Made by a program: the position numbers and the translations under genes. A DNA stretch of 13,108 nucleotides, from contig JAISDM010000153.1 in the NCBI GenBank assembly GCA_031264885.1, forward strand, positions 1 to 13,108, read 5' to 3'. Within the stretch, counting starts at the first letter, position 1, and the number at the start of each line of letters is the position of its first letter. The notes beneath the pieces were generated by a model. That model ran no database searches. It was not told where the DNA came from and saw nothing but the letters and a program-made list of their open reading frames with translations. The DNA is from Peptococcaceae bacterium. Its GTDB lineage: Bacteria; Bacillota; Peptococcia; DRI-13; UBA5745. Below, piece after piece: positions 7,401-13,108 of this stretch.

Positions 7401-7801
7401 AGCCGGGAGATGGGTTTGACCCAGATCATCAGCGCGGCCATGACGGCCAGGACGGCGCAGGCGAACAGCAGCAGAACCGCGGCGCGGGTATACCATCCCT
7501 GACTGATATATTGCGGCATACGGCCCAGAACAAAGGATATCACGCTGAATATGGCCATCCAGTTGGCCGCCCGGAAGTAGTCCGCGCCCGCCACGTCCGC
7601 CCGCGCTTTGTTGAAACACCGCGTCACGGGGATGCCGAACAAAGCCAGCGCGGCGCAGACGCCGGCGGAAACGCCCAAGTTGAGCCATCCGCCATTTCCG
7701 GCGTATCTGTGAAGATATTCGAGTGTGACGAGGGTCAGGCCGCCCAACAGAAAAACGGCCACGAACCGCACATATCCGCCGGCGCGGTTTTTGTCATTCA
7801 C
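4463..7801 (-). CDS. Membrane hybrid histidine kinase: multi-TM sensor, PAS, HisKA-HATPase, pseudo-receiver, REC, HPt
   Basis: A 1112-residue hybrid sensor kinase. About eight hydrophobic segments fill residues 10-231 (not a sensor family I recognise), followed by a PAS-like domain (about 245-350). HisKA has phospho-acceptor H374 in NTSHEIRTPMN. The HATPase domain has the N-box QVLLNLLSNAVKF, the G1 box SDTGVGI and the G2 box GTGLGL. Residues about 605-713 look like a degenerate receiver without a phosphoacceptor Asp (VFVASRLFAEA where the Asp strand should be). A true receiver has D790 (IIFMDHMMPDMDG), and an HPt domain has H949 (VHALKSASANIGA). An Arg-rich repeat (about 1008-1037) and a short helical tail (about 1040-1112) follow. 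GTG 7801 is preferred: AGGAGGGGAG (7808-7817) sits 6 nt upstream and the gene overlaps the lipid kinase stop by 8 nt. An ATG at 7822 would add 7 residues with a poor ribosome site. HPt to the adjacent REC-HD-GYP protein is the expected transfer. Confidence 0.95.
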   Translation of the reverse strand: MNDKNRAGGYVRFVAVFLLGGLTLVTLEYLHRYAGNGGWLNLGVSAGVCAALALFGIPVTRCFNKARADVAGADYFRAANWMAIFSVISFVLGRMPQYISQGWYTRAAVLLLFACAVLAVMAALMIWVKPISRLAVLIPSVIFIAYTAGTLFIGGQAYYFLAYLVVCGIGAIYFDYRKLLWFLVLSNGAILILAALRLPLLGAGAGAGDTVIQWLLSVYTCVFFIMLLHFSAERNSRARNAVVSFRALMATTPNLVAMVDDMNRVMYISRPMVAMAKLDDHRMAVGRPLIDLFPETDMKLMISAMLTTTGYYEHIGQFDLDGETRYIKMITDDIKGGDGGKFIDISDITPIIEAKIEAEKSAEAKSLFLANTSHEIRTPMNAILGMVELQLRDELPQSAREKAVAIRQASSNLLSIINDVLDFSKIESGKLEISPAEYGFASLMNDIINIIRTRVAEKPVLFTVNIDSSLPCKLVGDEARVRQVLLNLLSNAVKFTEKGGIFLGVTGEMGEAENIQLSFVVSDTGVGIKEDDVGKLFDNFIQLEQGRNRNIEGTGLGLAISRNLCQIMGGDILVSSEYGRGSVFTAIIPQAVRDFTPIALVEAPETKDVLLYETRAPYADSIVRSAANLGVRCKLTTEWEGFREALERERYPFVFVASRLFAEAREAMLTLAPESTPVLLADYGETAAESDTRAVAMPAHSISIANVLRGPAGADTGGAYAYGDCGKTKHEHIRFVAPEARILIVDDITTNLKVAEGLLAPYEARIDCCGSGQKALEFARQHEYDIIFMDHMMPDMDGVAATAVLRSMEGEYFRKVPVIALTANAVSGMKEMFMENGFSDYLAKPIEVSKLNGIMARWIPPEKRRRVVFEQDGGGGLPAPALADPLDPPENPLRIEGVDAAQGLALAGGLAERYREILSLYCRDAAVRIPLLAEAPDEAGLEAFVTQVHALKSASANIGATELAEEAVRLEAAGRSGDRAFIRERLPRFYQELTRLTAHIQAALDAARERRKGRERRSGDRRKNDDRRKNEDRRKTDALTRLKAALEAENIGAVDELLNALISAADAESAEDAGAVSLERVADCVLLADFGEAVRMVDVLLRMEREKNDQIS

Positions 7802-8777
7802 GCGGCTCTCCCCTCCTCTCATAGGTCACACCCGCCGGAGCGACGATGCGTACCGCGGCCGGGATGATCTCCAGCGTCAGGCGCGTGTCAAGAAACACCT
7901 CTCCATCCAGATTCACTGCCATAGGCGTGTCGGAGTGAATGTCGAACTTCCTGCCGCGCCTGTAGAACATCTTTTTCGGGAATTTCCGGTACTGCCCGCT
8001 CAGGTAGGCGGACGCCATCCGCGTGATATCCGCCGCGCCGCCGGCTTTCATGAACAGGGCGTCCAGCAGCCCGTCGCCGGGATCGGCGTGGACGGCGGCG
8101 TTTTTGTTCCCACCGCAGCAGGGTCCGTTGGCGATATTGATGGCGGCGTAACCGCCGCTGAAATCCTCGCCGTCGATGGATACGTCATAACGCTGGCGGA
8201 GGACCGGTTTTTGGAAAAAACAAGAGACGGAGGCCATCCGGCGGATCAGCGGAGACAGGAAAGGGAACACCGCCTGAGGTTTTTCGAAGATCCGGTTCAG
8301 ACGGCGGGTTTGCAGAATCACGCTGGATTCCAGACCCACCGCGCAGAAGTTCAGCGCGTAATTTCTCGCGCTGCGCATGACATCCGTAGGCAGACTAGGC
8401 GCGTCGGCCAGCAGCGCTATGTCCCGGAAGAGTCCCTGTTTCCCCTCGCCGAAAGCGCGGATAAAGTCGTTCCTCCCGCCATAGGGCATGGACGCGAGCT
8501 CCGCGTGTTCCAGTTCCGCGACGCCGTTCAGACAGTCAAACAGAATGCCGTCGCCGCCCGCGGCGTACACCCGGATAAGCGCGTCAGGCTCACAGTGCGC
8601 GGCGTATGTCCGGATCACGCCGATGGCGTCCCGGGGGAAACGCGAAATATGGACGGTCAGATCGCGGCCCGCCATTTTTTGTGTGCAATCCTTGACAAAA
8701 GCGTCCAGGCCCGCTTTATGAGGAAACGATTTGGGATTGACGACGCAAAGATGCTTTACCCTTTGACTCTCGCTCAT
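7794..8777 (-). CDS. Diacylglycerol kinase family (DagK/YegS-like) lipid kinase
   Basis: A 327-residue member of the DAGK catalytic superfamily that would transfer phosphate from ATP to a lipid hydroxyl (diacylglycerol, sphingoid base or an undecaprenyl-like lipid; the substrate cannot be read from sequence) at the inner membrane face. Seen: the N-terminal VVNPKSF motif, GGDG at residues 74-77 with downstream NG, a P-Y-G-G-R-N-D segment at 98-104 corresponding to the usual P.GT.ND, NGPCCGGNKNAAVHADPGDGLLD at about 217-239, and the C-terminal NLDGE (289-293). Length is normal, with no membrane segment. Oddities are Ile for the usual Thr after GGDG, and Gly for the usual Thr in GT.ND. The ATG overlaps the stop of the upstream kinase by 4 nt (ATGA), with GAAGGG 5 nt before it. 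The downstream kinase begins within its last codons. This places it as the second cistron of a signalling operon rather than a lipid-synthesis operon. Confidence 0.92.
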   Translation of the reverse strand: MSESQRVKHLCVVNPKSFPHKAGLDAFVKDCTQKMAGRDLTVHISRFPRDAIGVIRTYAAHCEPDALIRVYAAGGDGILFDCLNGVAELEHAELASMPYGGRNDFIRAFGEGKQGLFRDIALLADAPSLPTDVMRSARNYALNFCAVGLESSVILQTRRLNRIFEKPQAVFPFLSPLIRRMASVSCFFQKPVLRQRYDVSIDGEDFSGGYAAINIANGPCCGGNKNAAVHADPGDGLLDALFMKAGGAADITRMASAYLSGQYRKFPKKMFYRRGRKFDIHSDTPMAVNLDGEVFLDTRLTLEIIPAAVRIVAPAGVTYERRGEPRE

Positions 8778-11700
8778 TTTTTCCCTTCTTTCGCCGCCGC
8801 CCGGCTATTATTCAACGAATCCGCGGAAAGAAGCCGTATGGATTCCGCTAAGCGGATCAGCGCTTCCCTGAAAGAATTCAGCTCACTGCGTATGGTCCCG
8901 GCGTCGCCGCGCCTGCCCGCTTCCTCAAGCCGCGCCGCGTCCGCCGACAGCGCCAGCGCCCCGATATTGCCCGCCGCGCTCTTCAGGGCGTGTACCTGGG
9001 TCACGAAGGCCCGCATGTCTTCTTCCTCCGGCGCCTCACGCAGCACATCCAGCCGCTCCAAAACATCCTCCCGGAATATCGCCAGCAATGCCCTGTAACT
9101 CTGCTCCGACCCGCCCATCGTCCGGATGCCCCGCGCCACGTCTACGCCCTCGATCTCAAAACGGCGCTCCCCGGCCGCCGCCTCTCTCGCGCCGGGATCC
9201 GCGCCGGGGCTCTCGCCGGCCTGCACATCGGAATCCGCGCCGGCCTGCCCGCCGGGCTTCACGCCGGCGCGCTTCTCGCGCGGAATCCACATTTCCATGA
9301 TTTCCCCCAGCTTTTGGATCCGGATGGGCTTAGACAAATAATCGCTGAAGCCCTTCCCCAGGAACATCTCCCTCATTCCGGAAATCGCGTTGGCAGTCAG
9401 CGCGATGACCGGCACCCGGGCGAAATAATCGCCGGGGATCGCCCGTATGGCTTCCGTGGCCTCGATCCCGTCCATCCCCGGCATCATGTGATCCATGAAG
9501 ATGATATCGTAACGCTGCTGCCGCACCATACGGAGCGCCTCCGCGCCGCTGGCGCAGGTATCGGCCCGCAGCCCGTAGAGCGCCAGGAAATCCGCGGCCA
9601 CCTTCAGATTCGTGGCAATGTCGTCCACCACCAAAACACGGGCGGAAGGCGCCGTAAACGGAACAGACAGAACGCGGCCTTCGTCATAAGCCGAGGCGGA
9701 AGATCCGGCGTCCGGAACCGTCTGAGGTATGACCGCGGTAAATACGGAACCCTCCCCATACACACTGGACACCGTAATGTCGCCGCCCATGGCGCGGCAC
9801 AGACTGCGCGCGATGGTCAGCCCAAGCCCCGCGCCCTCGATGCCCCTGTTTTTATACGCGTCAAATTGGACAAAATCATCAAACAGCTGATCCATATCCT
9901 CTTGCCTGATGCCGATGCCCGTGTCGGCGATCTCAAAGAACAGTTGAATCCGCCCGTCTTCCGACGTATGACGGCTGCCGGCCGTAAACACGACGCGGCC
10001 TTCTCTCGTGTACTTGATGGCGTTGGACAGCAGATTCATGAGCACCTGCCGGATACGCGTCTCATCCCCAATCATCCTTCGCGGAAGCGCGCCGTCGATA
10101 TGGGTCATCAAATCCACAGGCTTCTCCGCCAGCCGCACGCGCGCGGCGGCGATTACACCGTCGATCAGCGGCGCGAACAGATATTCCGCGGCGACGATCT
10201 CCATCTTTCCGGACTCGATCTTGGAAAAATCCAGGATATCGTTGATGACGCTCAAAAGATTCGCGCCGGCCTGTTTGATGCCCACCGCGTACTCAAGCAC
10301 ATCCGGCGGGAGCTCTTTGCGCAGAATCAGCTCGGACATGCCCGCGATGGTATTCATAGGCGTCCGTATTTCATGGGACATCTTCGCGAGAAAATCGCTT
10401 TTGGCCTGAGACGCGGATATGGCGGCCTCGGTTTGTTCTTCCAGCTCCCGGGTGCGGTCGGCCACAGCCGCCTCCAAATGTTTGTTGACGCTTCTGCTCC
10501 TGAAATACATGACAAAAAGCAGCACGACGGCGGACAGCGACGCGAGCAGCGTAATGATCAGGAGAGGACGCTGAGCGCGGAACATGGCGCCCCGGTAATC
10601 AAATACGCGGTGTTCCCAGCGGGCCGCTATGACGCCGGTGTCTGTCAGAGACATCGCTTTGTCCATGACAGAACACAAAACGGCTTCATTGATATTGAAG
10701 CCGAAGGTGGACTCGATGTTCTGCGGAAACAGGATGTTGATCTTGAAATCCGGCATCTCCAGATAATTCGCCGCGTAGAGGAGCATCTTCTTGGAACTCA
10801 TGACCGCGTCCACCTCTCCGCCGGCCAGGCCCGCGATGGCTTGCAGATTGTCGGCGTATTCCGTTACACGCGGATGATACGGAAACCAGCGCCGGAACAT
10901 ATCCGCGTAGGCGCTGCCCTGTACCAGACCCACCTTCAGAAGCATGAATTCATTCATGGTGGAATCCTTGTAATCCAGACGGGTCAGCAGCGTGTAATTG
11001 TCCGATATGTACGAGTTTCGCGGCCAGAGGAACCGGCCCGCCCGCTCCGCGGTTTGGATCACCTCATCGACGAAGGCGATCTCCCCGGCTTCAAGCCTGC
11101 GCGTCAGTTCCGCCCAGTTCAGGTTCCGTTCCTCGCCAAAAACGAAGCGGAGCCCCGTGAGGGTCTCGATTTCCTCCAGAATGTCGGGCACGATGCCCTG
11201 CCACGCCTGTTCCGTCGCATTGAAAAAACTGATCGGATAATTGTCGAATTCCAGCCCCACCGGGATCGCCTCGCCGGATTGGACGCGCGCGTCTACATAC
11301 GCCCGCTCCTCGTCCGTGAATGACAAAAGCAGCTTGTTTCTGCAATAGTCCTGGTAGCCTTGCTGGTTCAGCGCCGTCAAACGCGAGATGGCGCCGCTTT
11401 CCATCGCCTTTTGCGCGACGGTGATGATGGGCTCAAGCTCCGGATTCCGCGTCGACAGAGAAACCGCCTCGTAGACCAGGGGCAAGAAAGTCTCCGCGGC
11501 GACGTCGCCGTATTCGTCAAAGACGGCCTCATAGGAGCTTTCCTCAAAATAAGCGTCCGCCTCGCCTTCCTTCAGCATCCGGTGAATTTCGCCGTAATCC
11601 GAAGAAAAAACCACCTCGTAGGTTTTTTTCAGAAAGGGCGCGATCTGTCTGAATGTAGACACGCCCCTGTAAAAAACATAACGGGGCGGACGGGTTTCGC

Positions 11701-12235
11701 CGGCGTCGGAAGAGCCCCCGGCATCCGCCATACGGAACATTTTGATGTCCCGGTTCGTGAGGAATTCGGTCATGTAGTATTCTTTCATGCGTTCCGGCGT
11801 GCGGGTGAGATCGCCGTTGAAATCCACCTCATAAGAGGCGAGCCCGTCCAGCATCTCTTCCCACTGATCCCAGTCATAGAAACGGATCTCAAACGGGACG
11901 CCGAATAACCCGCTCAGCCACTCGCACACCAAAGCGGAGAATCCCCCCACACTTCCGTCTTGCCGGAGGAAACACTCCGTACTCCTATACGCGCCGTAGA
12001 CAAAATGATCCCTCCGCTCAAGGAGCGACTCGACGGCCTCAATCTCTGCTTCCGTAACACCGGGCACATCCCGGTAAGACGCGTATATTCCGTCGTCCCC
12101 TTCCAGCCCGCCCGCGGCCCCCGCCCCACATGTGAGACCGGGAATGGCAAAAACCAGCAGCGCAATAATAACGGCGGCCTTAAACGCGCGCCCCCGTACA
12201 CGCGGCGAACCCTCCGTACTATGAGCGTACCTCAC
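8774..12235 (-). CDS. Hybrid histidine kinase with two extracytoplasmic solute-binding domains, HisKA-HATPase-REC-HPt
   Basis: An unorthodox sensor kinase of 1153 residues. A signal anchor (about 18-35, AAVIIALLVFAIPGL) precedes two tandem family-3 solute-binding-like modules, about 72-302 (FVYGAYRSTECFLRQDGSVGG...) and about 317-548 (AIPVGLEFDNYPISFF...), outside the membrane. A second TM (about 557-578) and a short coiled coil lead to HisKA with H621 (KMSHEIRTPMN). The HATPase domain has the N-box QVLMNLLSNAIKY, the G1 box ADTGIGI and a G2 box reading GAGLGL, where GTGLGL is usual. A receiver with D915 (IIFMDHMMPGMDG), a Gly/Ala/Pro-rich linker (about 992-1022) and an HPt domain with H1082 (VHALKSAAGNIGA) complete it. 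The ligand is unknown; homologous modules bind amino acids and other small molecules. GTG 12235 is preferred because GGGGTGG (12242-12248) lies 6 nt upstream; GTG 12259 would add 8 residues without a clear ribosome site. It is the first gene of the operon and overlaps the lipid kinase gene by 4 nt. Confidence 0.94.
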   Translation of the reverse strand: MRYAHSTEGSPRVRGRAFKAAVIIALLVFAIPGLTCGAGAAGGLEGDDGIYASYRDVPGVTEAEIEAVESLLERRDHFVYGAYRSTECFLRQDGSVGGFSALVCEWLSGLFGVPFEIRFYDWDQWEEMLDGLASYEVDFNGDLTRTPERMKEYYMTEFLTNRDIKMFRMADAGGSSDAGETRPPRYVFYRGVSTFRQIAPFLKKTYEVVFSSDYGEIHRMLKEGEADAYFEESSYEAVFDEYGDVAAETFLPLVYEAVSLSTRNPELEPIITVAQKAMESGAISRLTALNQQGYQDYCRNKLLLSFTDEERAYVDARVQSGEAIPVGLEFDNYPISFFNATEQAWQGIVPDILEEIETLTGLRFVFGEERNLNWAELTRRLEAGEIAFVDEVIQTAERAGRFLWPRNSYISDNYTLLTRLDYKDSTMNEFMLLKVGLVQGSAYADMFRRWFPYHPRVTEYADNLQAIAGLAGGEVDAVMSSKKMLLYAANYLEMPDFKINILFPQNIESTFGFNINEAVLCSVMDKAMSLTDTGVIAARWEHRVFDYRGAMFRAQRPLLIITLLASLSAVVLLFVMYFRSRSVNKHLEAAVADRTRELEEQTEAAISASQAKSDFLAKMSHEIRTPMNTIAGMSELILRKELPPDVLEYAVGIKQAGANLLSVINDILDFSKIESGKMEIVAAEYLFAPLIDGVIAAARVRLAEKPVDLMTHIDGALPRRMIGDETRIRQVLMNLLSNAIKYTREGRVVFTAGSRHTSEDGRIQLFFEIADTGIGIRQEDMDQLFDDFVQFDAYKNRGIEGAGLGLTIARSLCRAMGGDITVSSVYGEGSVFTAVIPQTVPDAGSSASAYDEGRVLSVPFTAPSARVLVVDDIATNLKVAADFLALYGLRADTCASGAEALRMVRQQRYDIIFMDHMMPGMDGIEATEAIRAIPGDYFARVPVIALTANAISGMREMFLGKGFSDYLSKPIRIQKLGEIMEMWIPREKRAGVKPGGQAGADSDVQAGESPGADPGAREAAAGERRFEIEGVDVARGIRTMGGSEQSYRALLAIFREDVLERLDVLREAPEEEDMRAFVTQVHALKSAAGNIGALALSADAARLEEAGRRGDAGTIRSELNSFREALIRLAESIRLLSADSLNNSRAAAKEGKK

Positions 12236-12318
12236 ATCCAACCACCCCAAATCACTCACTGAAAAGCTCTGCGGATATGACGCTGGAATGACGAAATACC
12301 GTGTTTATTTTTACCAAT

Positions 12319-12347
12319 ATTATGACACATCTTTCAAGACATTGCAA
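12319..12347 (-). promoter_or_regulatory. Probable sigma-70 promoter of the signalling operon
   Basis: On the minus strand TTGCAA (12342-12347, inside the last codons of the CDP-glucose dehydratase gene) is 17 bp from CATAAT (12319-12324). It lies about 85-110 bp upstream of the kinase start, in the only AT-rich stretch of this junction. No terminator was seen between the dehydratase and the kinase, so read-through from the sugar operon is also possible. Confidence 0.5.
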
Positions 12348-13108
12348 GCCCAACCCCTCGACAATATTCGGCGATTTGCCCGTCCATCACCGCCGTTACG
12401 TCTTCCCCGGCGTAATAACGCTTCGACCACTCCACCGTCTTGCGCACCGCCGTCTCTATGTCCCAGCGGGGCGCCCATTTCAGCGCGGATCTTATTTTTG
12501 AGCTGTCCAGCTTCAAAAAATTCGCCTCATGGAGTTCCCCCGGCCCTTGCGCCTCCCCCTGCCCCCAGCGCGCGCCCTCCCCCCATTCACGGCAAAAAAT
12601 ATCCGCCAGGCGGCCGGTGGTGACGCAATCTGCGTCCGCAGGGCCTATATTATAGCAGCCCGCCAGCGCGGGATCCCGATACTGGCCCATCGCGACGGTC
12701 AAATAAGCGAACAGGGGATCCAGCACATGCTGGTAAGGCCGGATCGAATCGGGATGCCTGATTTCTATGACTTGGCCCGCCGCGGCCCCCCGGACACAGT
12801 CCGGTATGATCCTGTCTGGGGCGAAATCCCCGCCCCCAATGACGTTGCCCGCCCTGGCGGTGGAGACGGCCGCGCCTTTCTCTTTCAGGAAGGATTGCGC
12901 GTAACAGTGCGTCACCAGCTCCGAACAGGACTTGGAATTGGAATAGGGATCGAACCCATCCAGGCTGTCGGTTTCACGGTATCCCCATTCCCATTCCTCA
13001 TTCCTGTACACCTTGTCCGTCGTCACATTGAGAACCGATTTCACACCCTCCTTCCGCCGCACACACTCAAGAAGGTTCACCGTCCCCATAACATTGATCT
13101 CATAAGTC
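12334..13108 (-). CDS. rfbG: CDP-glucose 4,6-dehydratase, C-terminal part
   Basis: The visible 257 codons are the C-terminal two thirds of an extended short-chain dehydrogenase that converts CDP-glucose to CDP-4-keto-6-deoxyglucose, the entry to CDP-linked 3,6-dideoxyhexoses and related sugars. The frame stays open to the right edge (TYEINVMGTVNLLECV), so the internal ATG at 13089 is not the start; the Rossmann glycine motif lies outside the window. Seen: the N-V-T-T-D-K-V-Y active-site strand, the catalytic Y-x3-K pair in DPYSNSKSCSEL, ARAGNVIGGGDFAPDRIIPD, RHPDSIRPYQHVLDPL and the C-terminal LKWAPRWDIETAVRKTVEW. These segments fit the CDP-glucose enzyme better than the dTDP-glucose or GDP-mannose relatives. 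It would act in cytoplasmic sugar-nucleotide synthesis for a surface polysaccharide, with partners such as the cytidylyltransferase probably beyond the edge. Its stop codon lies about 100 bp before the kinase start. Confidence 0.95.
   Translation of the reverse strand, partial: TYEINVMGTVNLLECVRRKEGVKSVLNVTTDKVYRNEEWEWGYRETDSLDGFDPYSNSKSCSELVTHCYAQSFLKEKGAAVSTARAGNVIGGGDFAPDRIIPDCVRGAAAGQVIEIRHPDSIRPYQHVLDPLFAYLTVAMGQYRDPALAGCYNIGPADADCVTTGRLADIFCREWGEGARWGQGEAQGPGELHEANFLKLDSSKIRSALKWAPRWDIETAVRKTVEWSKRYYAGEDVTAVMDGQIAEYCRGVGLAMS

Noticed and set aside
8990..11323. Long plus-strand open frame (777 codons) antisense to the SBP hybrid kinase
   Set aside because: Its product is Arg/His/Gln-rich with no domain, while the minus strand encodes clear kinase motifs. 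Codon bias of GC-rich genes leaves such antisense frames open.

Overview
The window looks like chromosomal DNA of an anaerobic, moderately GC-rich member of the Bacillota (Clostridia-like). This rests on protein character: a high-molecular-weight rubredoxin, sensor kinases fusing periplasmic solute-binding modules to HisKA-HATPase-REC-HPt, an HD-GYP response regulator and AGGAGG-type ribosome binding sites. The assignment is inference and no genus is claimed. Every supported gene lies on the minus strand, so transcription runs from high to low coordinates.

In transcription order: (1) The 3' part of a CDP-glucose 4,6-dehydratase gene enters from the right edge, probably the tail of a surface-polysaccharide sugar-nucleotide operon. 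(2) A likely sigma-70 promoter overlapping its stop codon precedes a tightly packed four-gene signalling operon (about 12.2 to 3.3 kb). The genes are a hybrid kinase with two tandem solute-binding domains, a diacylglycerol-kinase-family lipid kinase, a second hybrid kinase with a multi-spanning membrane sensor and PAS domain, and a REC-HD-GYP regulator. The four genes overlap by 4, 8 and 17 nt. Together they contain every domain of a His-Asp-His-Asp phosphorelay that could end in cyclic-di-GMP hydrolysis, with a lipid kinase in the middle. (3) A short intergenic block carries an inverted-repeat element whose end supplies the stop codon of the HD-GYP gene. A strong promoter (TTGAAC-17-TATAAT) follows. 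(4) This promoter would drive a second operon: an HD-domain hydrolase, a high-molecular-weight rubredoxin (flavin reductase plus rubredoxin) and homoserine dehydrogenase. (5) A perfectly phased 9-bp tandem repeat separates homoserine dehydrogenase from an ABC transporter ATPase that runs off the left edge.

The most interesting part is the four-gene operon. The two kinases share a paralogous catalytic half (HisKA through HPt) but carry unrelated sensors, which suggests two inputs converging on one HD-GYP output. The lipid kinase is translationally coupled between them. No RNA genes, CRISPR arrays, transposases or phage genes were seen.
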